From the NCBI GenBank assembly GCA_013815485.1, contig JACDGB010000017.1, positions 1 to 13,136 of the forward strand: a stretch of DNA of 13,136 bases, in the 5' to 3' direction. Of the stretch, positions 1 to 7,005 are shown piece after piece; position 1 is the stretch's first letter; every line of letters starts with the position of its first letter. The notes under the pieces were generated by a model. That model saw only the letters and a program-made list of their open reading frames with translations, had not been told where the DNA came from and made no database searches. The DNA is from Rubrobacter sp. Lineage in GTDB: Bacteria; Actinomycetota; Rubrobacteria; Rubrobacterales; Rubrobacteraceae. The position numbers and the translations under genes were made by a program.

Positions 1-102
1 GCCGAACAACCCCAACCGCTCCCGCAAAACGTAGAGGAGGCTCTCGCCGGGACGCGCTTCCACCTCGTGCTTCTCGCCATTGACCGTGCAGTTCAGGCGC
101 AA
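1..102 (-). CDS. [2Fe-2S] subunit of a molybdenum hydroxylase (N-terminal part only)
   Basis: This is the first 34 codons of a gene that runs off the left edge. The visible protein begins MRLNCTVNGEKHEVEARPGE and continues SLLYVLRERLGLFG, the usual opening of the plant-ferredoxin-like domain of the small iron-sulfur subunit (CoxS/XdhC type). This subunit passes electrons from the Mo-cofactor subunit to FAD. The cysteine ligands lie outside the window. The start is TTG at 102-100. A GGAAGG ribosome binding site on the minus strand sits just ahead of it and overlaps the end of the FAD-subunit gene, whose TAG stop is only 3 bases upstream. The two genes are therefore clearly one operon. The family is recognised from the N-terminal pattern and the neighbour. 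The substrate cannot be told from this fragment. Confidence 0.8.
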   Translation of the reverse strand, partial: MRLNCTVNGEKHEVEARPGESLLYVLRERLGLFG

Positions 103-105
103 ACT

Positions 106-975
106 CTACCTTCCGTTCCTGTACTCGTCCCACGCCCACGACAGGGAGCGTCTCGCCAGCACGCCAACGGCGTGCGTCCGGTATTCGGCGCTCGCCCGGA
201 CGTCGCTAATGGGCCGCGCCGCCATCCCGGACAGCTCGCCAAAACGGGCGAGCGCGCGATCCCCGATCCCCACCCGCGACTCCCAGAGGTTCCCTTCTTC
301 GAGGACTCCCTCGATGAACGCTTCGGCTTCGCGGGCCTGGATCGGGGTCGGACCAGCCGAGCCGATGCACGCGCCGACCTTCCCTTGCTCGGGATGCAGA
401 GCGAGGCCGAAGGAGCAGACGGCTATCACCATGGCGTTGCGGGGTCCGATCTTGGAATACTGTTGCGGCCCGCTGGCCTCGGGGATGAGAAAACCCGAGA
501 TCAACTCGTCAGCCTCCAGAGCGTTCTGTTTGGGACCGATGATGAAATCCCCGACGGGAAAGCGGCGCATTCCCCGGACAGAGGCTACCTCCACCTTCGC
601 ATCCGAAGCGTACAGTGGAGGCAGACCGTCGCCTGCCGGAGAAGCCGTTCCCAGGTTGCCGCCGACGGTCCCGCGGTTGCGGATCTGGGGCGAACCCACG
701 GTCCTCGAAGCCATCGCCAGCCCCGGCAACCGATCTTTCAATTCGGCCAGGATCCGGGCGTAAGTCATCCCGGCTCCAATCCGGAGACGGCCTTCCTCCT
801 CTTCCCACCCCTGTATCTCCGGAACCCGCGTCAGGTCCATAACGGCCTCGGGACGGGCCCTGCCAAAGTTCAACTCCACCATCAGATCGGTCCCACCGAA
901 GATGGGCTTTGCCCCAGGATGGGCCGCCTTCGCTTCCAAAGCCTCACGCCAGTTCGAAGGCCGGAGAAACTCCAA
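106..975 (-). CDS. FAD-binding subunit of a xanthine/CO dehydrogenase-family enzyme (CoxM-like)
   Basis: A 289-residue medium subunit of a molybdenum hydroxylase, close to the usual length of CO dehydrogenase medium subunits. It carries FAD between the iron-sulfur subunit and the final electron acceptor, probably in the cytoplasm. FAD_binding_5 features are visible: FGGTDLMVE near residues 26-34, and a glycine-rich stretch near residues 92-116 that includes TVGSPQIRNRGTVGGN and ends in PAGD. The last third fits the CO-dehydrogenase flavoprotein C-terminal domain. The start is TTG at 975, preceded on the minus strand by a strong GGAGGGAGGAG site about 4 bases away. An ATG slightly upstream is out of frame. 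The [2Fe-2S] subunit gene follows after 3 bases. Without the catalytic subunit, xanthine dehydrogenase, CO dehydrogenase-like and other hydroxylases all remain possible. Confidence 0.9.
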   Translation of the reverse strand: MEFLRPSNWREALEAKAAHPGAKPIFGGTDLMVELNFGRARPEAVMDLTRVPEIQGWEEEEGRLRIGAGMTYARILAELKDRLPGLAMASRTVGSPQIRNRGTVGGNLGTASPAGDGLPPLYASDAKVEVASVRGMRRFPVGDFIIGPKQNALEADELISGFLIPEASGPQQYSKIGPRNAMVIAVCSFGLALHPEQGKVGACIGSAGPTPIQAREAEAFIEGVLEEGNLWESRVGIGDRALARFGELSGMAARPISDVRASAEYRTHAVGVLARRSLSWAWDEYRNGR

Positions 976-1214
976 CCGCTCCTCCCTCCACGCATCACGA
1001 CGCCATCCCGTATTCTACGCCACCACGCAACGACGCTACCACCCGAACAAACGGGCGACGCCGAAGCCTCTTTCTTCCACCCCGGCAAGTCCCCCATCCA
1101 GGCAGGCCGCGCGTTTCCCAGCAGACGAAAATTATCCAGCCGATCCTGGATCCTGGGTGGATTTGAGCCAGCTAGCTTGCTAGGATTAGCATATAGGAAG
1201 AATCTGGAGGACGG
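976..1214. other. Divergent intergenic region between the hydroxylase operon and the kinase gene
   Basis: A 239-base gap with no convincing gene in any frame. It holds the upstream signals of two divergent genes. On the minus side there is a strong Shine-Dalgarno for the FAD-subunit gene and a possible -10 (TAGAAT, the complement of 1012-1017). On the plus side there is a promoter-like element and a short inverted repeat just before the kinase gene. The central part (about 1020-1140) shows no structure that I can interpret. Confidence 0.6.
1164..1192 (+). promoter_or_regulatory. Candidate promoter of the histidine kinase gene with an inverted repeat in its spacer
   Basis: TTGAGC (1164-1169) and TAGCAT (1187-1192) are separated by 17 bases, a sigma-70-like arrangement. 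A GGAGG ribosome binding site (1206-1210) and the ATG at 1215 follow. The spacer contains a perfect inverted repeat, CTAGC-TT-GCTAG (1172-1183), placed where a repressor could bind. The promoter call is by eye from hexamer similarity and spacing only. Confidence 0.4.
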
Positions 1215-2815
1215 ATGGTGCAGGTTTCCAAATCAGGCAAGATGCATGCCTCTCGTGATCTCCGTTTCACTCTGGCGATAGCCCTGGTTTCCTGGGCCGC
1301 CGGGGTGCTCGTTTTCGCCGTTTTTCCGGCGGATTCTTCCGGTCGGACGCTCACGGCGGACTACGTGTATCTGGCGTCGGCGGTCTTCTCGCTGGCGATA
1401 CTAGGATACACCGTTTGGAACGTCCGGGGGCGGGAGCGGCTATTCTGGGGTTTGCTCGGCGCGGGGTTGCTCGCCACGCTCCTGGGAGACATCGTCTGGG
1501 AGGATCCTCACAACGTCAAGTTGGCGATCATGGACCCTTCCCTCGTACACGCGGCCTATCTCGTCGCGTACCTGCTGTTCGCCGGTGCTTTGCTGTCTTT
1601 GGTGGCCGTGACGACACGCAGGATCACGCCCATTATCGCGTTCGACGCCATGAGCGTCATGCTCTCCGTCGGGGTGCTGATCTGGTACTTCTTACTGGGT
1701 CCGGCGGCCACGGGCCCCTCGGGTTCGTGGGCCGCTCTGGCGACCTTCTCCTGGACGCTGTTCGACGTGGCGCTCGTGTTCCTGGCGCTCGTCCTGTTCT
1801 CGGCTGCCGGAAGACCACCTTTCGCGGCGCTGCTGGTGCTGGGTTTCCTCTCCTTCGCGGTGGCGAATGGATGGTACTTGAACGCTCACTCCGATGGCCT
1901 TTACGACGTCGCCGGGTGGCCTGACCTGTTCTGGTCGTTGGGGCTGTTGTTTCTTGGCTCCGCCGCTCTGTGGTCTAACCCCGCCGGCCTCGCGGTCAGG
2001 GATCGGATCGCCCCGTGGCAGGTGTTCGCGTTCTGGCTCGGCCCACTCTCCCCGCCGCTCCACCTCGGTTTGTTGTTCCTCTGGGGGGCGTTTCATCCGC
2101 CGCTGCCCGCCTTCGCCCTGGTCGGTGGCGCGGTGCTTATGGCCTATTTGGCCCTGCGCGTCGCGCTCGTCTCCGCCGTCACCCGGCTATTGAACCGGGA
2201 CCAGGAAGAGGCGGCCCGCAAGCTGGAACAGAGCCGCATCCTTTACGAATTGCACGACACGGTTAAGGGGAGGGTACACGGCATCTCCCTGGCGCTCGCC
2301 GCCGCCCTGGAGGCTGAGAGGCACGGCGAGAGGGACGTGGCCCGCGAGAGGTTTGGCCGGGCGATGGAAGCCTCGCGGGAGACGGAGTTTTTGATCTCCA
2401 AGCCCTATGACGAACTGCATGCGCTGGCGAATGAGATCCCACTCCGCGCCGGCGATTACCTGCGTCACCGCCTCGCCAGGTTTTCGGCGTCAAGACCCAC
2501 GCGGATCTGCAAGCCCCCCTGGAGAGCCTGAGCCCAGCGGAGACCGCAGCCGTCACGAGGGTCGCCGTCGAGGCGTTCTGGAACGTCGCCAAGCACTCCA
2601 AAGCCCGCAACATGTACCTGGAATCCCGGCAGGTCGGGCCGATCCTCATCATCCGCATCCGGGACGACGGGCGCGGCTTCGACGCCAAAGACCCGCCCCC
2701 CGGCATGGGTCTCCGCTACCTGCGCCAGCGAGCCGCCGAAGTCGGGGCTGAACTCGATGTGATCTCAGACCGCGGTCGCGGTACCACCGTCCAGATCCGG
2801 TTCGAGAAAGGCTGA
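1215..2815 (+). pseudogene. Frameshifted membrane-bound sensor histidine kinase (NarL/DesK-type)
   Basis: With one missing base restored, this encodes a kinase of about 533 residues. The first 320 residues hold roughly ten hydrophobic helices with no obvious extracellular ligand domain. A short coiled stretch leads to the HisKA_3-type phosphoacceptor motif ELHDTVKGRVHG (His about residue 347). The ATPase domain follows: N box AVEAFWNVAKHSKA, G1 box IRDDGRGFD, G2 region GMGLRYL, ending in GRGTTVQIRF. As sequenced, the frame opened at 1215 runs into a stop at 2529-2531, while the N box and the rest lie in the -1 frame. The switch maps to the TTTT run at 2481-2484, where an extra T restores RFFGVKTHADL. 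The ATG at 1215 is chosen for its GGAGG site. No response regulator gene adjoins it, so it is an orphan kinase within this window. Sequencing error or true inactivation are both possible. Confidence 0.8.
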
Positions 2816-2844
2816 GTCGGAATCCAAGTGAGAACCTCGCGTCT

Positions 2845-2899
2845 TGTCCTGGTCGTGAGTCTTGTTTTTCTCGACTTACGACCTCACGACGCAAGGACA
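2845..2899. terminator. Large stem-loop between convergent genes, probable bidirectional terminator
   Basis: Two nested inverted repeats lie between the kinase stop (2815) and the stop of the minus-strand gene (2926). The outer arms are TGTCCT (2845-2850) and AGGACA (2894-2899). The inner arms are GTCGTGAG (2852-2859) and CTCACGAC (2883-2890). An alternative fold pairs GTCGTGAGTC (2852-2861) with GACTTACGAC (2873-2882) through ten pairs including one G-U. There is no U tract after the stem, so classical intrinsic termination is not assured. The position and pairing fit a convergent-gene terminator. Confidence 0.5.
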
Positions 2900-2925
2900 C
2901 ATCGAACCCTCCGCCCGGATTCGGT

Positions 2926-3153
2926 TCACACCCAGGAGCCGGTGCCCATGGTGTCCTCCACGATCTCCCGCGCCTCCGGGAAGACGATGCTGGGGACCAG
3001 GATATCGCGCGGCCCCGCCGCCAGGAAGTCCGGCACGTCGAAGCCCGCCGGACGGCGGATGAGAACGGGGATGTCGGCGCCCCTGAGAAGGCCCTCCATC
3101 ATCAGGGCCATCGTCTCGTTGGGCGCGCTGCCGACTTTTACCCACTCGTCCAT
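2926..3153 (-). CDS. Small DUF2007-like protein
   Basis: A 75-residue soluble protein beginning MDEWVKVGSAPNETMALMME. The pattern fits the DUF2007 family (named a putative prokaryotic signal-transducing domain): a short beta strand, a helix carrying an N-E-x-x-A/L-x-x-x-L-L motif (NETMALMMEGLL), a strand with IPVLIRR, and a late strand ILVP followed by a helix (EAREIVED). The biochemical role of the family is not established. The ATG at 3153 has no good Shine-Dalgarno, but a TATACT hexamer lies nine bases upstream, so translation from a leaderless or nearly leaderless transcript is likely. The gene points away from the ABC transporter operon and converges on the kinase gene. The family assignment is from pattern recognition only. 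Confidence 0.75.
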   Translation of the reverse strand: MDEWVKVGSAPNETMALMMEGLLRGADIPVLIRRPAGFDVPDFLAAGPRDILVPSIVFPEAREIVEDTMGTGSWV

Positions 3154-3162
3154 GTGCGTACC

Positions 3163-3168
3163 AGTATA
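3163..3168 (-). promoter_or_regulatory. Candidate -10 hexamer for a leaderless DUF2007-like mRNA
   Basis: On the minus strand TATACT lies nine bases before the ATG of the small gene. Transcription would then start within a few bases of the start codon. No clear -35 hexamer is seen at the right distance. Confidence 0.4.
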
Positions 3169-3203
3169 GCCTGGGAATGGATAGCCAGATACTCTCCGGG
3201 CGA

Positions 3204-3233
3204 TTAGACGCGCGCCGGGACCGCGCCTATCAT
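3204..3233 (+). promoter_or_regulatory. Candidate promoter of the ABC exporter operon
   Basis: TTAGAC (3204-3209) and TATCAT (3228-3233) are 18 bases apart. They would give a leader of roughly 100 bases before the ATG at 3338. That leader contains a small hairpin, AGTCA (3290-3294) with TGACT (3299-3303), and a strong GGGAGGAG site at 3323-3330. The assignment is weak and by eye. Confidence 0.3.
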
Positions 3234-3337
3234 GGGGTTAGAGAGGGAATATGACTTCGTCCTTCGCAACTTTCACGCGCGGGCCTCGTAGTCACGGATG
3301 ACTGACTGCCCTGAGTCGTGTTGGGAGGAGAACGGAC

Positions 3338-4279
3338 ATGGCGGCTACTGTTCGGCAAGAACCTCAGGAGAAGGAACGGGGGACTCCCCTGGTGGTAGAG
3401 ACTCGTGGTCTCACCAAGCGGTACGGGAGGATCGCCGCCGTCGAGAGCCTGGACCTGACCGTGCGGCGCGGCGAGGTGTACGGTTTCCTCGGTCCCAACG
3501 GCGCCGGAAAGACCACCACTTTGAGGATGTTGCTCGGCCTCATTCGACCGACCTCCGGCGACGCCAGGGTACTCGGAGAGAAGCCGGGATCTCCCGCTGG
3601 CCTCGGGAAGGTCGGGGCGCTTGTCGAGTCGCCGGCTTTCTATCCGTATCTCTCCGGCCAGGACAACCTGCGGGTCATGGCCCGCTACTCCGGCGTCCGG
3701 AGTCCACGGATAGCGGAGGTTCTGGAGCGAGTCGAGCTTTCGGGGAGGGCGAAAGATAAGTTCAGGAAATACTCGCTCGGGATGAAGCAACGTCTCGGGG
3801 TCGCGGCGGCGCTCCTCAAGGACCCTGACCTTCTCGTCCTGGACGAGCCGACCAACGGCCTGGATCCGAAGGGCATGGCGGACATGCGGGACCTCATCCG
3901 CAGGCTCGGGAAAGGGGATCGAACCGTGCTCCTCTCCAGCCACCTGCTCGGAGAGGTAGAGCAGATCTGCGACCGCGTTGGCGTTATCAGCAAGGGTTCC
4001 CTGGTCGCGGAAGGTTCCGTCGCCGAACTGCGCGGCAAGCAAGGGCTCCTGGTCCGCGCCGAGCCAACCGAGGAGGCGGCGCAGATAGCCGAAAAACTCG
4101 TCGGCGTCGAGGAAGTCGCGGAGTTGGGGGGCGCGCTGCGGTTGACCACGGACCCCGAACGCGCGGCGGAGATCAACGCCAAGCTCGTATCGGCGGGGCT
4201 GAGGGTGAGCGAGCTTCGTCCGGCGGGGCAATCCCTCGAAGAGGCGTTCCTGGAACTTACCGGAGGGGAGACGGTCTGA
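3338..4279 (+). CDS. ABC transporter ATP-binding protein (ABC-2 exporter type)
   Basis: The 313-residue ATPase of a two-gene exporter, powering the permease encoded directly downstream from the cytoplasmic face. The motifs are complete: Walker A GPNGAGKTT (about residues 52-60), signature YSLGMKQRL (145-153), Walker B LLVLDE followed by PTNGLDP (165-176) and the H-loop SSH (200-202). A C-terminal domain of about 90 residues after the ATPase core is typical of the CcmA/BcrA/NatA-like group that works with ABC-2 permeases. The ATG at 3338 has a GGGAGGAG site seven bases upstream. The TGA shares its last A with the ATG of the permease, which indicates translational coupling. The substrate is unknown: drug, peptide, sodium or lipid export are all known among relatives. 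Confidence 0.93.
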   Translation: MAATVRQEPQEKERGTPLVVETRGLTKRYGRIAAVESLDLTVRRGEVYGFLGPNGAGKTTTLRMLLGLIRPTSGDARVLGEKPGSPAGLGKVGALVESPAFYPYLSGQDNLRVMARYSGVRSPRIAEVLERVELSGRAKDKFRKYSLGMKQRLGVAAALLKDPDLLVLDEPTNGLDPKGMADMRDLIRRLGKGDRTVLLSSHLLGEVEQICDRVGVISKGSLVAEGSVAELRGKQGLLVRAEPTEEAAQIAEKLVGVEEVAELGGALRLTTDPERAAEINAKLVSAGLRVSELRPAGQSLEEAFLELTGGETV

Positions 4280-5142
4280 TGTTGGCTAGTTTCGGGGCGG
4301 AGTTGCTCAAGATCCGCAAACGTCCGGCGACCTGGATCCTGGCTCTCGTGTGGTTCATCCTGATAGTGCTGTTCGGCTACCTGTTTACCTACTCGTTCGC
4401 CGCCAACCCGCCGGATCGGCCGGAAGATCAGCCCCCACAAGTGCAACAACAGGAAGAAGCATTCAACGAACAGATTTTGAACGGTCTCCTGCCGGAGAAC
4501 CTGCTTGAGAACCTCTTCGCCAACGGCGTCTTCAGCCTGGGCGCGGCGATAGTCTTGATCCTGGGCGCGATGGCCGCGGGCAGCGAGTACAGCTGGGGCA
4601 CCATGAAGACCAGCCTGACCCAACGCCCCGGCAGACTCGGGATGCTCTCGGGGAAGGCTCTGGCACTCGCGCTCTTCATAGTCCTGTTCGTTCTTCTTGG
4701 GCTCGCGGCGGGCGCCATGAGCAGCTACACCGTCGCGCTCCTCGAAGACGCCAGCATCAATTGGCCGCCGCTCGAAGAGCTGGCGAAGGCCGCTGGGGTC
4801 GGCGTCCTGACGTTCGGGGCGTGGGGCTTCCTCGGGTTCGCGTTGGGGATGCTCTTCCGGGGGACGGCGCTCGCCATCGGGCTCGGGCTGGCGTGGGCGC
4901 TCGCGGTCGAGAACACCATCGCGCTCCTGCCCATTGAAAGCGACTGGTGGGAGAGCTTCCGCAGGCTCACCCTCGGCGAAAACACTTCATCGGTCGGCAG
5001 CATCTTCGGCAGTCCGAATCCGTCCTTCAGCATACCGGAGACGCTGGTGGAGCCGGAGCGCGCCGCGATCACGCTCGGCTTGTACGTCGCCGTCTTCGCC
5101 GTAGTCTCTCTCGTCTTGCTACTGCGCCGTGACGTTACTTGA
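4279..5142 (+). CDS. ABC-2 type transporter permease
   Basis: A 287-residue integral membrane protein with about six hydrophobic helices (roughly residues 16-36, 83-105, 128-150, 171-190, 195-213 and 262-283). A hydrophilic, Q/E/P-rich external loop of about 50 residues follows helix 1. The N-terminal amphipathic start LLKIRKRPATW and the AGSEYSWGTMKTSLTQRPGR segment after helix 2 are typical of ABC-2 permeases of the bacitracin/NatB-like type. It would form the membrane channel with the ATPase encoded immediately upstream, whose stop overlaps this start by one base. It converges on nadE with only six bases between the stop codons, so the transcripts probably overlap or terminate inside coding sequence. 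The transported substrate cannot be inferred. Confidence 0.9.
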   Translation: MLASFGAELLKIRKRPATWILALVWFILIVLFGYLFTYSFAANPPDRPEDQPPQVQQQEEAFNEQILNGLLPENLLENLFANGVFSLGAAIVLILGAMAAGSEYSWGTMKTSLTQRPGRLGMLSGKALALALFIVLFVLLGLAAGAMSSYTVALLEDASINWPPLEELAKAAGVGVLTFGAWGFLGFALGMLFRGTALAIGLGLAWALAVENTIALLPIESDWWESFRRLTLGENTSSVGSIFGSPNPSFSIPETLVEPERAAITLGLYVAVFAVVSLVLLLRRDVT

Positions 5143-5148
5143 GGTCCG

Positions 5149-6888
5149 CTAACGTTCGACGGCCTCTTCGGGGTCGCGCTCGAAGTAGCGGTTGGTCATG
5201 GGCATTCGCCGGTCGCGCCCGAAGGCCCGGCTGGTGACTTTTATCCCGATGGGCGCCTGGCGCCGCTTGTACTCGGCCCGGTCTACGAGCTTTATGACGC
5301 GGCGCACATCCTCTTCGTCATAACCGGAGGCCACGATCCCACCGACCCCCTTGTCCTCCTCGATGTACGCCTCGAGGATGGGGTCGAGAACCTCGTACGG
5401 CGGCAGCGAATCCACGTCCCGCTGGCCGGGTCTTAGTTCCGCGGACGGCTCTTTGGTCAGGATGGACGCCGGGATGACCTCGCGCCCCTCCGACTCGTTG
5501 ACGTAGCGACAGACACGGTAGACGAGGGTCTTCGGCACGTCCTTTATCACGGCGAAACCACCCGCCATGTCGCCGTACAACGTCGAGTAGCCGACGCTCA
5601 TCTCGCTCTTGTTGCCGGTGGAGAGCACGATCCAACCGAACTTGTTGGAGAAGGCCATGACGATGTTCCCCCGTATCCGGGCCTGGATGTTCTCCTCTGC
5701 CTCATTCTCCGGCAACCCCTCGAACTCCTCGGCGAGCATCTCCCGGTAGGCGTCGAAGGCCGGCCCGATCGGGACGACCCTGGTCTCCATGCCGAGGTTT
5801 TCGGCGAGATGCGCCGCGTCGGTATTGCTAGCCTCGGAGGTATAACGGCTCGGCATCAGGACGCCGGTCACATTCTCCGGCCCCAGGGCCTTCGCGGCGA
5901 TGACCGCGCCTAAAGAAGAGTCTATGCCGCCAGAGAGGCCGAGCACGGCCCGCGAGAACCCGTTCTTGCGGAAGTAGTCCCCGAGGCCCAAAACAAGCGC
6001 CTCGAACACCTCGCCTTCCTCCGGGTACAGATCTTCGATCCGCAGTCTCCCAGACTTCTCACTCAGCTCTTCCCGGTAGGCGGGGACTTCTATGACTTCT
6101 GGCGGGCGCTCGGGGTTCTCCTTGCGGGGCCGGGATTCGTGGAGGCGTTGTATCAGGACTTCCTCTGGATACAGGTCAACGAGGAGTAAATCTTCCTCGA
6201 ACTGTCTGGCGCGAGCGACGAGCTTCCCCTCGGGGTCGAAGACGACGGAGTGCCCGTCGAAGACTAGCTCGTCCTGGCCGCCGACGAGGTTGCAGAACAC
6301 CACGTAGCAACCATAGTCCGAGGCCCGCACCGAGAGCATCCGCTCCCGGAAAGCACCCTTCTGGCGGTGATACGGCGAGGCGGAGATATTCAGCAGCACG
6401 CCTGACCCGCCGAGCGCCTGTTCCCGCGCCGGGCCGCCCGGATACCAGATATCCTCGCAGACACTGACCCCAACCGTCGCGCCATCCAGCCGCAGCATGG
6501 AGGCACCGGCGCCCTCCCGAAAGTAGCGGTTCTCGTCGAAGACGCCGTAGTTGGGCAGGTAGCGTTTGTGGTAGCGGTGCAGGATCTCGCCGCCGGAGAT
6601 CAGAGCGCAAGCGTTGTACAGATCCGCGTCCAGGTCCACGAAGCCCGCGGCGGCCACGATACCTTCCGGGACTTCGTTGGCGAGTGTCTCCAAGCCCTTC
6701 ATGTTGTCCGCGATGAAGCTCGGGCGCATCAGGAGGTCTTCGGGCGGATAGCCGGGGATGGTGAGTTCCGGGAAAGCGACGATCCCCGCTCCAGCGTCCA
6801 CGGCTCGCTCCAGAGCCTCGACCGCCTTCTCGACGTTGCCCCATATGTCGCCGACGGTAGTGTTGATCTGGGCGAGCGCAACCCTCAT
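5149..6888 (-). CDS. nadE: Glutamine-dependent NAD+ synthetase
   Basis: A 579-residue, two-domain enzyme that makes NAD+ from deamido-NAD+, ATP and glutamine, the last step of NAD biosynthesis. The N-terminal nitrilase-fold glutaminase (about 1-260) shows the catalytic triad: Glu41 in FPELTIPGYPPED, Lys108 in RYHKRYLPNYGVFDE and Cys144 in VSVCEDIWYPGG. The C-terminal synthetase carries the ATP-binding loop LSGGIDSS (about 318-325) and the conserved STGNKSEMSVGYSTLYGDM segment. The length matches the shorter bacterial form; mycobacterial enzymes are longer. The ATG at 6888 gives the canonical MRVALAQINTTVGDI start. There is no Shine-Dalgarno, but a TATATT hexamer six bases upstream suggests a leaderless transcript. 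The gene is intact, as expected for an essential function. Confidence 0.97.
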   Translation of the reverse strand: MRVALAQINTTVGDIWGNVEKAVEALERAVDAGAGIVAFPELTIPGYPPEDLLMRPSFIADNMKGLETLANEVPEGIVAAAGFVDLDADLYNACALISGGEILHRYHKRYLPNYGVFDENRYFREGAGASMLRLDGATVGVSVCEDIWYPGGPAREQALGGSGVLLNISASPYHRQKGAFRERMLSVRASDYGCYVVFCNLVGGQDELVFDGHSVVFDPEGKLVARARQFEEDLLLVDLYPEEVLIQRLHESRPRKENPERPPEVIEVPAYREELSEKSGRLRIEDLYPEEGEVFEALVLGLGDYFRKNGFSRAVLGLSGGIDSSLGAVIAAKALGPENVTGVLMPSRYTSEASNTDAAHLAENLGMETRVVPIGPAFDAYREMLAEEFEGLPENEAEENIQARIRGNIVMAFSNKFGWIVLSTGNKSEMSVGYSTLYGDMAGGFAVIKDVPKTLVYRVCRYVNESEGREVIPASILTKEPSAELRPGQRDVDSLPPYEVLDPILEAYIEEDKGVGGIVASGYDEEDVRRVIKLVDRAEYKRRQAPIGIKVTSRAFGRDRRMPMTNRYFERDPEEAVER

Positions 6889-6894
6889 GCGCCC

Positions 6895-6900
6895 AATATA
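6895..6900 (-). promoter_or_regulatory. Candidate -10 hexamer for leaderless nadE mRNA
   Basis: On the minus strand TATATT is followed by six bases and then the nadE ATG. This spacing would place the transcription start at or next to the A of the start codon. No consensus -35 is visible 16-18 bases upstream. Confidence 0.45.
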
Positions 6901-6919
6901 CCGCGTCTTGGAACGCCGT

Positions 6920-6946
6920 GCGGGACACGTTCGTGAACGGTTCCGC
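6920..6946. promoter_or_regulatory. Dyad symmetry between nadE and the DUF1206 gene, possible operator
   Basis: A perfect core CGTTC-GT-GAACG (6928-6939) is flanked by outer arms GCGGGA (6920-6925) and TTCCGC (6941-6946), which pair except for one G-U. The dyad lies just upstream of the nadE -10 and immediately before the candidate -35 of the divergent DUF1206 gene, a good position to control either. I do not recognise the binding protein. The half-site order is opposite to the GAAC-N4-GTTC LexA box. Confidence 0.35.
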
Positions 6947-6948
6947 GC

Positions 6949-6977
6949 TTACCGCGAGCCCAGCGCGGGTGTAGAGT
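6949..6977 (+). promoter_or_regulatory. Candidate promoter of the DUF1206 gene
   Basis: TTACCG (6949-6954) and TAGAGT (6972-6977) have 17 bases between them. An AAGGAG ribosome binding site (6991-6996) follows, nine bases before the GTG at 7006. The match to consensus is moderate. Confidence 0.35.
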
Positions 6978-7005
6978 ACGCCCGTCCGGGAAGGAGAATC
7001 CGCGC

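Noticed and set aside
67..1281. A plus-strand open frame of about 400 codons opposite the FAD-subunit gene
   Set aside because: It is antisense to a well-recognised gene, its protein is Arg/Pro-rich without domain features, and long antisense frames are expected in high-GC coding DNA.
2470..2495. Programmed -1 frameshifting in the kinase gene
   Set aside because: The site reads AGG TTT TCG in the zero frame and does not form an X-XXY-YYZ heptamer. A -1 slip would mispair both tRNAs. A one-base indel is simpler.
3230..4231. A long minus-strand open frame opposite the ABC ATPase gene
   Set aside because: It is a shadow of the ATPase frame: no recognisable domain, no ribosome binding site, and it covers the promoter region of the real gene.
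6928..6939. LexA/SOS box upstream of nadE
   Set aside because: The half-sites are in the order GTTC-N2-GAAC, opposite to the GAAC-N4-GTTC actinobacterial/Bacillus LexA box, and the spacing differs.
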